Shown here piece by piece: positions 24,646 to 33,394 of a stretch of DNA of 64,000 nt. The translations under genes were made by a program, and so were the position numbers. Below the pieces are notes generated by a model, which worked only from the letters and a program-made list of their open reading frames with translations, was not told where the DNA came from and ran no database searches. Source of the stretch: JAYPWI01 sp038135065 (GTDB taxonomy: Bacteria; Actinomycetota; Acidimicrobiia; Acidimicrobiales; Poriferisodalaceae); assembly GCA_038135065.1 (NCBI GenBank), contig JAYPWI010000005.1:74051-138050 (forward strand). Reading direction: 5' to 3'. Every line of letters starts with the position of its first letter. Position 1 is the stretch's first letter.

Positions 24646-27113
24646 CCGAGGGCTCCGCTCACTGCAATGTCTCCGATCTGGTCCCCATCGAGGCCGAGGA
24701 GGTCCGACAACACCTCGAAGGTGTGTTGTCCGAGGGTAGGCGCCGGGGCTCGGGGACCGTGGTCGTACCCCGCGATCGCATAGGGGTGCCCCGAGTACGG
24801 CACTCGCCCCATGGCCGGGTGGTCGAACCACCGGTGGAACCCCCGGTACAGGTATTGGGGGTCCGCCATCAGGTCGCTGCTCCGCTGGGCGGGACCGGCC
24901 GGGAGGCCGGCAGCCAGCGCAGCGGTCGCCACGCCGTCGGCTGGCCGGGAGCGCGTCCAGGCCGCGATGCCCTCGTCGATCAGGTCGTGGTGGGCCTGGC
25001 GGCCTTCGACCGTGGCGAAGCGGTCATCGCTCGCCCACTCGGGCGTCCCCATGAGCTCCACGAGGCGCTGCCAGGCTGCGTCGTCGGGCACGGTGATCGC
25101 ACACCACTGGTCGTCGCCGGCACATGGGTACATGCCCTGGGGGGCCACATCGGGATCCCGGTTGCCGTCCCGCCCAGCAACCTTCGAGTTCAACTGGAGG
25201 TCGAGGAATTCGGGGGCCAGGAACTGCAATCCACACTCGAGTTGGGCCACCTCGAGGTGGCAACCCTTTCCCGTGCGCTCCCGCCGGGCGATGGCGGCCA
25301 GCAGGGTGGGGATGATGAACCGGGGAGCAATGGTGTCGGTGTAGGCCAGATAGGGGCCGTCGGGCGGTAGGTCAGACCAGCCGACGACCTCGTAGAACCC
25401 GGCCATGGCCCCAGCGTGGTAGCCGTACCCGGCCAGGGGGCTCAGCGGTCCCCCGCTGGCCAACAGCGAGGTGTGCAGCACGATGACCGAGGGGTTCAGG
25501 GCTCGCACCGTGTCGTCGTCGAACCCGGCCCTGGCGAAGGTGCCTGGCGTCCACGACTCGACCACCACATCGGCCCAGGCGATCATCCGGCGAGCGATCT
25601 CGAGCCCTTCAGGGTGTTTGAGGTCGATGTCGATGCTCATCTTCGACGTATTGAACGAACCGTAGAACTGCGACATGTCGACGTCGACGACACCGTCCTT
25701 GAACGGCGGGTTCACCCTGAGACCGTCGAGTCGAGATCCCGACTCGATGCGCACCACGGTCGCCCCGTGATCGGCCAGGGCCTTGGCCGAGATGGGACCC
25801 ACCCCGATCCACGAGAAGTCGGCCACCTTCAGCCCCTCGAGGGGGAGCTGACGTTCGGTCACAACGCCGATGGGCGTCGGTCGAGCCACCTGGGGGGCCG
25901 CCGCCAGTTCTGCCCTGATCTCCGCACCGTGTTGGTCGAGGTGGAGCACCCGGCGGGGTGGGGTGCTCCGCTGGTCGTCGACGCTGACGTGAGCGGCGGG
26001 GAGCACCACAGAGGCGTCACCGAACGAACCGACCGGGACCCAGCTCCGCCGGGCGGTGAGCTGGTCGAGCGCCAGGAGGTCGTCGACCCGGTTGATGGGC
26101 GCGATGGTCTGGCCGAGCTCGAGAGCCCGCCGCATGAGGGTGTTCCGGTCGTGGCGGCGACACAGCTCGTCGACCGCCCGATCGACCTCGGCGAAGGTGA
26201 CGGAGGTCGGTTCACCACTGAGCAGCCGATGCTCGAAGGTGGCCCAGTCCTCATCGGCCCAAGATGGCTCGACGATCCCCTCTTCGAGCAACCATGGGAG
26301 CAGGTCTGCGACGAATCCGCCTCGAGGTATGGCGATGACCCACCCGTCGGCGGCTTCTCGGCGCAGCTGCAGTTCCATGGCCAGTTTGGCCAGGGTGCCG
26401 CTGCGTTCGATGTTGCGACCCTGGATGGGGTGGGCCTCCATGGCGTTGAGCATCGTCCAGGTCATGGTGGCCTGGGCACTGACGTCGACCTGCTGGCCCT
26501 CCCCCGTGGTCCGCATCCGAGCGTGGGCCATCAGCCCGGCCACTGCCGCTTCGGCGCCCGTGTGCCGCCACACCTGGGGGATCGACGCCTTCACCGGGGC
26601 CCGCTCGGGGACCCCCTGGAGGGTGGCCGAACCGGCGAGGGCGGCGATGGTCAGCTCGCTGGCCGGGTCCAGGGCCCGTGGCCCGTCGGCCCCGAAGGGG
26701 GTGACCATGACGTGGACGAGGGTCGGTTGGGCGGCGCGCAGCTCCGTTTCGTCGATGCCGTGGGCGTCCAGGGTGGCAGGCATGCCGGATTCGTAGAGCA
26801 GGTCCGAGGTGGCGACGAGATCCATGAAGGTCCGACGGTCGGCGGGGTCGTCGAGGTCGAGGGCGATGGACCGCTTGTTTGCGTTGTAGGCAGCGAACCT
26901 CAGGCTCTGACCGTCGTAGGCGCCGTCGGCGCCCGGTCCGGGCAGGCGTCCTGGGCTGCCCGTAGGGGGTTCCACCTTGATGACGTCGGCACCGAGTTCG
27001 GCGAGCAGCCACGGGCCCACCTCACCCCGATGATCGGTGAGGTCGAGCACCCGCATGCCCTCGAGGGGTCGGGTGCCGTCGGTGACACCGTCCACCGTTC
27101 CCGTTTGCTCCAC
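24642..27113 (-). CDS. Tandem-domain CaiB/BaiF family CoA-transferase
   Basis: An 823-residue protein carrying two complete class III CoA-transferase domains (about 15-400 and 420-800), which transfer CoA between carboxylic acids. Each half begins with the usual LEGMRVLDLT / LEGLKVADFS strand. At the catalytic carboxylate position, three residues after the VDVS-type serine, the N-terminal half has Ala (VDVSAQA) and the C-terminal half has Glu (VAQLE). The N-terminal site is therefore probably inactive. GTG 27113 follows GAGGGG with 9 bases between. It heads a three-gene operon with the CinA and methyltransferase genes. A paralogue with the same layout is at 40324. Confidence 0.85.
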   Translation of the reverse strand: MEQTGTVDGVTDGTRPLEGMRVLDLTDHRGEVGPWLLAELGADVIKVEPPTGSPGRLPGPGADGAYDGQSLRFAAYNANKRSIALDLDDPADRRTFMDLVATSDLLYESGMPATLDAHGIDETELRAAQPTLVHVMVTPFGADGPRALDPASELTIAALAGSATLQGVPERAPVKASIPQVWRHTGAEAAVAGLMAHARMRTTGEGQQVDVSAQATMTWTMLNAMEAHPIQGRNIERSGTLAKLAMELQLRREAADGWVIAIPRGGFVADLLPWLLEEGIVEPSWADEDWATFEHRLLSGEPTSVTFAEVDRAVDELCRRHDRNTLMRRALELGQTIAPINRVDDLLALDQLTARRSWVPVGSFGDASVVLPAAHVSVDDQRSTPPRRVLHLDQHGAEIRAELAAAPQVARPTPIGVVTERQLPLEGLKVADFSWIGVGPISAKALADHGATVVRIESGSRLDGLRVNPPFKDGVVDVDMSQFYGSFNTSKMSIDIDLKHPEGLEIARRMIAWADVVVESWTPGTFARAGFDDDTVRALNPSVIVLHTSLLASGGPLSPLAGYGYHAGAMAGFYEVVGWSDLPPDGPYLAYTDTIAPRFIIPTLLAAIARRERTGKGCHLEVAQLECGLQFLAPEFLDLQLNSKVAGRDGNRDPDVAPQGMYPCAGDDQWCAITVPDDAAWQRLVELMGTPEWASDDRFATVEGRQAHHDLIDEGIAAWTRSRPADGVATAALAAGLPAGPAQRSSDLMADPQYLYRGFHRWFDHPAMGRVPYSGHPYAIAGYDHGPRAPAPTLGQHTFEVLSDLLGLDGDQIGDIAVSGALG

Positions 27114-27155
27114 GACCGTGGTCCCCTCTGTGACTGCGCCCCGTTGCGGTGCTGA

Positions 27156-27165
27156 ACGATAGTTT
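27156..27165. promoter_or_regulatory. Overlapping divergent -10 elements
   Basis: On the plus strand TAGTTT (27160-27165) is 7 bases before ATG 27173. On the minus strand TATCGT (27156-27161) would give a leader of about 35 bases to the CoA-transferase GTG 27113. The two hexamers share two bases, so the two promoters should compete for polymerase. Confidence 0.5.
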
Positions 27166-27172
27166 GCTTTCG

Positions 27173-28300
27173 ATGTTGGCCGAGTTGGGTTCGCTGCTCC
27201 CCCTGGTCGCCGAACGCGGCCCCGCGTCCGACGCAGCCCGGCGACCCGATCCCGAGGTGATGCGAGGCCTGGGCGACGCCGGTCTACTGCGATTGGTGGT
27301 ACCCCGGACCTACGGGGGTCACGAAGCCCACCCAGCCGAGTTCATCGAGTTCACCGCCACCCTGGCCGCGGCCCACGGCTCGACCGCGTGGACGGCCATG
27401 ACCTGCAACGAGGAGGCGGGCATCGCGTCGGCCTTTCTCGAACCCGACAGCATGATCGGCCTGTACCGCGACGAACCGAACGTGATCATCGCCGGGTCCG
27501 GGGTACCCAACGGAACGGCCCGACGGGTGGACGGGGGGTGGCTGGTGGAGGGCCGTTGGGGGTTCGTGAGCGGGTGCACGGCGGCTGACCGGTGGGTGCT
27601 GACCTGTGTGGTGGACGGCGAGCGACCGGTGCAGTTCTGCCACATCCTGCTCCCCGCCGACCCCAACCTGATCGAGGACACGTGGGACACGGCCGGTTTA
27701 CGGGGCACCGGGTCGCACCACGTGGTGCTGGAGGGGGTGATGGTCCCTGACGAGTGGGCAGGGGTCGCGCCGGCCAACGCCCTGCCCCGCCCCGACGCCT
27801 TGTTCTACCGCCTGCCCTCGGGGCTGCGATTTCCCTTCCCCAAGGTCGGGGTAGCCGCCGGGCTGGCCCGCCGGGCCATCGACGAGTTCACCGACCTGGC
27901 CGGCGCCAAGCGACCCCTCCACCACCGGTCGGCCCTGGCCGAGCGCCCCGACGCGGCCAGAGCCATGGCCCGAGCCACCGCCCTGGTGGGCAGTGGGGTC
28001 GCCTATGTCGAGGACCGCCTCGATGCCCTGTGGTCGACGCTGCTCGCTGGCGACCCGGTGCCCTCGGACCTTCACGCCGAGGTGCGCTTGGCGTGCAGCA
28101 ACGCGGTGGCGGGCTGCATCGAGGCCGTGGAGGAGCTCGTCGCTGCGGCGGGCACGTCGGCCAACTTCACCTCGTCACCCCTGGCCCTGATCCGCAACGA
28201 CGTGCGGGCGGTGGCCGCTCATTTCATGGTGGCCCCGTACCAGATGGACGCGGCGGGTCGAGTGTTGCTGGGCCTCGAGCCCACCGAGTTCGGGTTCTGA
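27173..28300 (+). CDS. Acyl-CoA dehydrogenase / flavin monooxygenase-type protein
   Basis: A 375-residue protein of the acyl-CoA dehydrogenase fold, closer to the HsaA/DszC-like (group D) monooxygenase branch than to classical dehydrogenases. It has VVPRTYGG, the AAAHGSTAWTAMTCN helix, VEGRWGFVSGC, and WDTAGLRGTGSHHVVLEGVMVP, which are the FAD/substrate strand landmarks of that branch. The usual catalytic Glu-Gly-Thr near the C-terminus is absent. ATG 27173 is chosen over an upstream start at 27149 because of TAGTTT 7 bases before it. It is divergent from the CoA-transferase. A separate flavin reductase would be needed for monooxygenase action; none is adjacent. Confidence 0.75.
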   Translation: MLAELGSLLPLVAERGPASDAARRPDPEVMRGLGDAGLLRLVVPRTYGGHEAHPAEFIEFTATLAAAHGSTAWTAMTCNEEAGIASAFLEPDSMIGLYRDEPNVIIAGSGVPNGTARRVDGGWLVEGRWGFVSGCTAADRWVLTCVVDGERPVQFCHILLPADPNLIEDTWDTAGLRGTGSHHVVLEGVMVPDEWAGVAPANALPRPDALFYRLPSGLRFPFPKVGVAAGLARRAIDEFTDLAGAKRPLHHRSALAERPDAARAMARATALVGSGVAYVEDRLDALWSTLLAGDPVPSDLHAEVRLACSNAVAGCIEAVEELVAAAGTSANFTSSPLALIRNDVRAVAAHFMVAPYQMDAAGRVLLGLEPTEFGF

Positions 28301-28304
28301 GGCC

Positions 28305-29084
28305 TCAGCCGAGGCGGACGGCGATGCCCTCGAGCCCCTCGCCCGCCGGCGGGAAGCGCTCGAACACCCGGGGATCGTGGCCTGGGACGATGATGCCGCC
28401 CACTCCGGCCAGGCGGCGCAGGGTGTCGTAGCCCTCGAGGACGGCGGCGACGTCGACCACGGTGGGGAAGGTACGGCCCTGCTCCACGTGCTCGTAGTAG
28501 TGGGTGGCATCAGAGGCCAGGACGACGGTCCGCCGTTGATTGGCCACTCGCACCACCTGCAGGCCTCGGGTGTGACCGCCGATGTGGTGCAGGGACAGCC
28601 CGGGGGCGAGGTCGACGTCGCCGTCGTGGAAGCGCACCCGCTGGGCGAAGACGGCGCCGACCAGGTTCTGGATGTGACGGACGTTGAACGAGTGGCTCAT
28701 GCCCCGCCGGGTCATGTCCCGGCCGGTGGCGAAGGCCATCTCTGCGTCCTGGGCGTGGAAGGTGGCGTTGGGGAACTGTTCCACACCACCGGCGTGGTCG
28801 TAGTGGAAGTGGGTGAGGATGACGTCGGTGACCGCCTCAGGGTCCACCCCGACCAGGGCCACCCCCTCGGCCGCGGTGCGGAGCAGGCGTCGGCGGCGGG
28901 CCGTTGCGTCGTCGCTCTCGAAGCCTGTGTCGACCACCCATACGGCACCCGAACCACGATCGCGGACCACCCACACGAAGTAGTCCATCGGCATGGGGGC
29001 GAGGTCGTGGGGGTCGGCGCCCAGGAAGTGCTCGGCTCTCACCCCATCGCGCTCGGCGTACTTGACCGCGAACACGTCGTACAT
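28305..29084 (-). CDS. Metallo-beta-lactamase-fold hydrolase (lactonase-like)
   Basis: A 259-residue MBL-fold hydrolase. The dinuclear zinc motif is THFHYDHAGG; a second His is in IGGHTRGL, the bridging Asp in ASDATHYY, and the last His in VPGHDPRV. The arrangement and length resemble AHL-lactonase/AttM-like enzymes, but many MBL hydrolases share it. Start ATG 29084 with TAGGGT 6 bases upstream. It ends 4 bases after the convergent upstream gene. Confidence 0.85.
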   Translation of the reverse strand: MYDVFAVKYAERDGVRAEHFLGADPHDLAPMPMDYFVWVVRDRGSGAVWVVDTGFESDDATARRRRLLRTAAEGVALVGVDPEAVTDVILTHFHYDHAGGVEQFPNATFHAQDAEMAFATGRDMTRRGMSHSFNVRHIQNLVGAVFAQRVRFHDGDVDLAPGLSLHHIGGHTRGLQVVRVANQRRTVVLASDATHYYEHVEQGRTFPTVVDVAAVLEGYDTLRRLAGVGGIIVPGHDPRVFERFPPAGEGLEGIAVRLG

Positions 29085-29090
29085 GAGCGG

Positions 29091-29096
29091 ACCCTA
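29091..29096 (-). promoter_or_regulatory. Putative -10 of leaderless promoter (MBL hydrolase)
   Basis: TAGGGT, 6 bases before ATG 29084. Confidence 0.5.
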
Positions 29097-29147
29097 CCCC
29101 ACCCGTCTGGCCCAGTTCTGAGGGCTGGCTGGCCCATGATCCTCTAG

Positions 29148-29176
29148 TGTTCGAACAACTGTTAGATGAACCTAAC
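29148..29176. promoter_or_regulatory. Inverted repeats upstream of the TetR-family gene (candidate operator)
   Basis: TGTTCGAACA (29148-29157) is a perfect 10-base palindrome. Close by, GTTAG (29161-29165) and CTAAC (29172-29176) form a 5-6-5 inverted repeat. Both lie just upstream of the -35 hexamer of the TetR-headed operon and could bind the regulator. Confidence 0.4.
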
Positions 29177-29182
29177 GTTTGT

Positions 29183-29212
29183 TTGACAGATGGGCGGCTG
29201 GGGCAATATGTT
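29183..29212 (+). promoter_or_regulatory. Promoter of the TetR / acyl-CoA carboxylase operon
   Basis: TTGACA (29183-29188), an 18-base spacer, and TATGTT (29207-29212), followed 6 bases later by GTG 29219. This is the best -35/-10 pair in the window and makes the transcript leaderless. Confidence 0.65.
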
Positions 29213-29218
29213 GCCCGA

Positions 29219-29869
29219 GTGGCTCGCGCCCTGGACATCCGATCGGACCTCCCCCCGCCCCGCCCAGCCGCCGAGTTGGTTCGTCAACACATCCTCGACG
29301 AGGCCGCCCACCTGTTCCTGACCGAGGGCTACAACGGCACCACCCTGCGCCGCATCGCCGCGGCGGTGGGGATGAAGGCCGGGTCGATTTACCACCACGT
29401 GGCCTCCAAGGACGACATGCTCGAGGAGATCCTGGTACGAGGCATCGAGGTGATGGTCCACTCCTTCCACCACGCAGCCGAGACCACGAGCGGCGCAGGG
29501 GCCCGAACTCGCCTGGCCGCCCACATCCGGGCCCACCTCGGTTCGCTGTTCGAGCACGGGCCCTACACGGCCACCCACGTCACCGCCTTCCCCTATGCCC
29601 CGGCCGGGGTGCGGGAGCGCATCGTGCCCATCCGCGACGGCTACGAGGCGTTGTGGACCGAGTTGCTGGCCGGGTTGGCCGCGGCCGGGGAGATCGAGTG
29701 CGGACCCAGCGTGCAGATGACCCGCCTCATCCTGATGGGCTCCATGAACAGCAGCATCGAGTGGTTCGACCCGCGAGGAGATCGCAGCGTCGACCAACTG
29801 GCCGATGCCATCACCTGGCAGTTCTGCTCCGCGGTGGGGGCAGCACCCGACGAGGGGGACACACCATGA
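29219..29869 (+). CDS. TetR-family transcriptional regulator
   Basis: A 216-residue repressor with an N-terminal helix-turn-helix (about residues 27-64: ILDEAAHLFLTEGYNGTTL then IAAAVGMKAGSIYHH). The C-terminal domain is of the KstR2-like TetR_C group. The longest frame starts at GTG 29147, but a strong promoter with -10 at 29207-29212 would place transcription on GTG 29219, which removes 24 unconserved residues. It heads an operon with two acyl-CoA carboxylase subunits and a dehydrogenase, so it most likely responds to an acyl-CoA made in that pathway. The stop overlaps the next ATG by ATGA. Confidence 0.88.
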   Translation: MARALDIRSDLPPPRPAAELVRQHILDEAAHLFLTEGYNGTTLRRIAAAVGMKAGSIYHHVASKDDMLEEILVRGIEVMVHSFHHAAETTSGAGARTRLAAHIRAHLGSLFEHGPYTATHVTAFPYAPAGVRERIVPIRDGYEALWTELLAGLAAAGEIECGPSVQMTRLILMGSMNSSIEWFDPRGDRSVDQLADAITWQFCSAVGAAPDEGDTP

Positions 29870-31488
29870 GGCGCTACCCGAGCCGGGTCGACACGGGCTC
29901 GTCACAGTTCCGCGACAACGACGCCGCCTACCGGACCCTGGTCGACACCCTGAGGGAGCGGCAGGACATCGCCGTGCGGGGCGGACCGGGCCGGGATCGC
30001 TCTATCGAACGGCACCTCTCCCGGGGCAAGTTCATGGCCCGGGACCGCATCGAGATGGTGATCGACCATGGCACCCCGTTCCTCGAGTTCAGCACCCTGG
30101 CCGGGTGGGACCAGTACGACAACGGGGCACCAGGGGCCGGGATCATCACCGGGGTGGGCCTGGTCCACGGTCGCCCCTTCGTGTTCATCGCCAACGACGC
30201 CACCGTCAAGGGCGGCTCCCTGCTGCCCGTCAGCATCAAGAAGCACGTGCGAGCCCAGGACATTGCCGAGCAGAACGGTCTGGGTGTCATCTACCTGGTC
30301 GACTCCGGCGGCGCCTTCCTGCCCCTGCAGGACGACATCTTCCCCGACAAGGACCACTTCGGTGGCAGCTTCTACCGCCAGGCCCGCTTGTCAGCCCAGG
30401 GCCTGCCCCAGCTGTCGGTGGTCCTCGGCGGGTGCACGGCGGGAGGCGCCTACGTCCCCGCCCTCAGCGACGAGGTGATCATGGTCGACGGGATCGGCCG
30501 GATCTTCCTGGGCGGCCCCCCCATCGTCAAGGCCGCCCTCGGGGAGATCATCGAACCCGACGACCTCGGGGGCGCCGTGGTGCACACCCGCACCTCGGGG
30601 GTGTCGGACTACATGGCGGGGGCCGAGCAGGAGGCCTACGGCCGACTGCGGGACATCTGCGAGACCACCAACCAGCGACGGATCGACGACCGTCAGGGCT
30701 GGATGGACTGGGCCGAGCCGCGACCCCCCTACTACGACCCGGCAGAGATCTACGGCATCATCAGCGCGGACGACCGCATCGGCTTCGATGCCCGGGAGAT
30801 CATCGCCCGCCTGGTCGACGGATCCGAGTACGCCGAGTTCAAGCCGGAGTGGGGTGACACCATCACCACCGGCTTCGCCCGCATCTGGGGCCACATGGTG
30901 GGCATCATCGCCAACAACGGGATCATCTTCAGCGAGGCCGCCCTCAAGGCCACCCACTTCATCGAGCTGTGCGAGCAGCGCCGCATCCCCCTGCTGTTCC
31001 TGCAGAACACCACCGGCTACATGGTCGGCTCGGACGCCGAGGCGGGGGGTATCGCCAAGAACGGGGCGAAGATGGTGGCCGCGGTGGCCAACGCCACGGT
31101 CCCCCGCTACACGGTGCTCATCGGTGGCTCGTACGGGGCGGGGAACTACGGCATGTGTGGTCGGGGATTCAATCCCCGCTTCCTGTTCGCCTGGCCCAAC
31201 AGCCGGATCGCCACCATGTCCGCCGACACGGCCCAGACCGTGCTGGTCGACATCCGCCTGGCCGGGATGCGGGGGGCCGATACCACCGAGGACGAGATCG
31301 CCGCCCTGCGGGCCGAGGTGGCCGAGCAGTACCAGACCCAGGGGGACCCCTACTACGCGACGAGCCGCATCTGGGACGACGGCCTGATCGACCCCCTCGA
31401 CACACGCGACGCCCTGGGCCTGTGCCTGGCCCTGGCCGCCCGACAGGACGAGCCGGCCCGGGGCCCCGGCGTCGTCTACCGGATGTGA
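29866..31488 (+). CDS. Acyl-CoA carboxylase, carboxyltransferase (beta) subunit
   Basis: A 540-residue carboxyltransferase of the methylcrotonyl/geranyl/propionyl-CoA carboxylase group. The N-half has the GGCTAGGAYVPALSDE oxyanion region and the biotin/acyl-CoA pocket DSGGAFLPLQDDIFPD. The C-half has LFLQNTTGYMVG, GGSYGAGNYGMCGRGF and SADTAQTVL. FLQNTTGYMVG followed by YGAGNYGMCGR is typical of MCC-type enzymes. It should carboxylate an acyl-CoA using the biotinylated alpha subunit coded 13 bases downstream. ATG 29866 overlaps the regulator stop. Confidence 0.88.
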   Translation: MRRYPSRVDTGSSQFRDNDAAYRTLVDTLRERQDIAVRGGPGRDRSIERHLSRGKFMARDRIEMVIDHGTPFLEFSTLAGWDQYDNGAPGAGIITGVGLVHGRPFVFIANDATVKGGSLLPVSIKKHVRAQDIAEQNGLGVIYLVDSGGAFLPLQDDIFPDKDHFGGSFYRQARLSAQGLPQLSVVLGGCTAGGAYVPALSDEVIMVDGIGRIFLGGPPIVKAALGEIIEPDDLGGAVVHTRTSGVSDYMAGAEQEAYGRLRDICETTNQRRIDDRQGWMDWAEPRPPYYDPAEIYGIISADDRIGFDAREIIARLVDGSEYAEFKPEWGDTITTGFARIWGHMVGIIANNGIIFSEAALKATHFIELCEQRRIPLLFLQNTTGYMVGSDAEAGGIAKNGAKMVAAVANATVPRYTVLIGGSYGAGNYGMCGRGFNPRFLFAWPNSRIATMSADTAQTVLVDIRLAGMRGADTTEDEIAALRAEVAEQYQTQGDPYYATSRIWDDGLIDPLDTRDALGLCLALAARQDEPARGPGVVYRM

Positions 31489-31501
31489 GGTGGATGGGTC
31501 G

Positions 31502-33394
31502 ATGAGACTGCTGGTTGCCAACCGGGGCGAGATCGCCCGCCGGGTCATGCGGACCGCCCGCGACCTGGGCTGGACGACGGTCGCCGTGTTCGCGTCGCCC
31601 GACGCCGACGCGGCCTTCGTCAACGACGCCGACATCGCGGTGCCGATCGGTGGCCCCGACTTGGCCGAGTCGTACCTCAATGCCGATCGCATCCTCGAAG
31701 CCTGTGCCGCCCATGGGGTGACCGCCCTGCACCCGGGCTACGGGTTCCTCAGCGAGAACGCCGACTTCGCCCGGCGGGTGGTCGATGCCGGCATCGCCTG
31801 GGTGGGGCCCCACCCCGAGGCCATTGCCTCGATGGGCTCCAAGATCGATGCCCGGGCCATCGCCGAACGGGCCGGGGTGCCCCTCATCCCCGGGTTCGGC
31901 GACGCCGCAGTCCAAGATGACGCCACCCTGGCCGAGCACGCAGGCGCGATCGGGTATCCGATTCTGGTGAAGGCCGCAGCGGGCGGGGGCGGCAAGGGCA
32001 TCCGGATCGCCCACTCCCCAGAGCAGTTCGCCACCGCGTTGGCCGAGGCCCGCACCGAGGCGGCCCGGTCCTTCGGTGACGACGCAGTGATCGTCGAGCG
32101 CTACATCGAGCGACCCCGCCACGTCGAGGTGCAGATCATCGGCGACCAGTTCGGCACCGTGCTCGAACTCGGCACCCGGGACTGCTCGGTGCAGCGGCGC
32201 TACCAAAAGCTGGTCGAGGAAGCACCGGCCCCCAACCTCGAGGCCCACACCGACGAGGGGTTGCGGTCAGCCGCTGTGCGGCTCGGGGCAGCCATGGGCT
32301 ACGACAACGCCGGCACCGTCGAGTTCGTGGTGGACGCCGACACGGGCGACTTCTTCTTCCTCGAGGTCAACACCCGGCTCCAGGTCGAGCATCCCGTCAC
32401 CGAGGCGATCACCGGGCTCGACCTCGTCGAACTCCAGCTGCTGGTCGCCACCGGCCACCCACTCCCCCTCACCCAGGACCAGGTGCTTCCCGTCGGGCAT
32501 GCCGTCGAGGTACGCATCAACGCCGAGGACCCCGCCGAGGGGTACGCACCACAGACAGGTCCGGTGGAGCTGATCCACGTGCCCGTGTGGCGCGATGGGG
32601 TCCGCTGGGACGGGGCGTTCGACGATCGGGGCGAGGTCAGCCCCTTCTACGACTCGATGGTGGCCAAGCTGATCGTGCATGGCAGCGACCGGGCCGGGGC
32701 CTTGTCCAAGCTGGCCTCGGTGCTCGACGACACCCTGATCGGCCCCCTGCGGACCAATGTGGGGTTGCATCGCTGGTTGATCGACCAACCCGAGTTCGCC
32801 GAGGGGCGGGTCACCACCCGATTCCTCGACGAACACCCAGCCCCTCCCCCACCCGACCCGGCCCGAGCAGTCGGCCCCGCGGGTCGGGCCGTCGACGCCC
32901 ACCGGGCCGCCACCGGCACCGGACCTTGGGGGCAGCTGGCCGACTTCAGCGTGCTAGCCGAACGAGCACCACTGGGTGCGATCCTGCGCGACCACGATGG
33001 CGACCTCCACGACTACCGACCCCCAGTGACCGGCCACGATGCCCTGACCCGCTACGACCCGGCATCGGGCCTGGTGTGCGTGAACGTGGACGGCCACACC
33101 GTTTCCCTGCATGTGGTCGATCGGGCCGACGCATGGGCGGCCGACCCGTCGCGGGCCGGTGGGGCGGCCGGGGACGTGATCGCCCCCTTCCCCGCCGTGG
33201 TCGTGGAAACCCCGGCAGCTCCGGGCGCGACGGTTGCTGCTGGGGACACCGTGGTGGTCGTGGAGGCGATGAAGATGCTCCACTCCCTCACCGCCCCCGG
33301 ACCGGGCACCGTGGCCGAGGTCAGGGTGAGCCTGGGGGACACAGTCGAAACCAACCAGGTGCTCGTCACCTTCACCGCAGAGGATCAGCAGTGA
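31502..33394 (+). CDS. Acyl-CoA carboxylase, biotin carboxylase/carrier (alpha) subunit
   Basis: A 630-residue protein with three parts. The biotin carboxylase domain (1-445) has RLLVANRGEIARRV, the ATP-grasp glycine loop AAAGGGGKGIRI, and EVNTRLQVEHPVTE. A middle BT-type domain follows. The C-terminal biotinyl domain has the attachment site EAMKM (about residue 595). It charges biotin with CO2 for the beta subunit. ATG 31502 is preceded by GAGGTGG. The stop overlaps the dehydrogenase start by GTGA. The alpha/beta/dehydrogenase set matches leucine (Liu) or acyclic terpene (Atu) catabolism; the dehydrogenase favours the former. Confidence 0.9.
   Translation: MRLLVANRGEIARRVMRTARDLGWTTVAVFASPDADAAFVNDADIAVPIGGPDLAESYLNADRILEACAAHGVTALHPGYGFLSENADFARRVVDAGIAWVGPHPEAIASMGSKIDARAIAERAGVPLIPGFGDAAVQDDATLAEHAGAIGYPILVKAAAGGGGKGIRIAHSPEQFATALAEARTEAARSFGDDAVIVERYIERPRHVEVQIIGDQFGTVLELGTRDCSVQRRYQKLVEEAPAPNLEAHTDEGLRSAAVRLGAAMGYDNAGTVEFVVDADTGDFFFLEVNTRLQVEHPVTEAITGLDLVELQLLVATGHPLPLTQDQVLPVGHAVEVRINAEDPAEGYAPQTGPVELIHVPVWRDGVRWDGAFDDRGEVSPFYDSMVAKLIVHGSDRAGALSKLASVLDDTLIGPLRTNVGLHRWLIDQPEFAEGRVTTRFLDEHPAPPPPDPARAVGPAGRAVDAHRAATGTGPWGQLADFSVLAERAPLGAILRDHDGDLHDYRPPVTGHDALTRYDPASGLVCVNVDGHTVSLHVVDRADAWAADPSRAGGAAGDVIAPFPAVVVETPAAPGATVAAGDTVVVVEAMKMLHSLTAPGPGTVAEVRVSLGDTVETNQVLVTFTAEDQQ

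Noticed and set aside
25416..27155. 579-residue plus-strand frame opposite the CoA-transferase
   Set aside because: Shadow frame; the minus-strand protein has full family motifs.
29147..29218. Longer N-terminus of the TetR regulator from GTG 29147
   Set aside because: This stretch contains the promoter and inverted repeats; a leaderless start at 29219 fits better.
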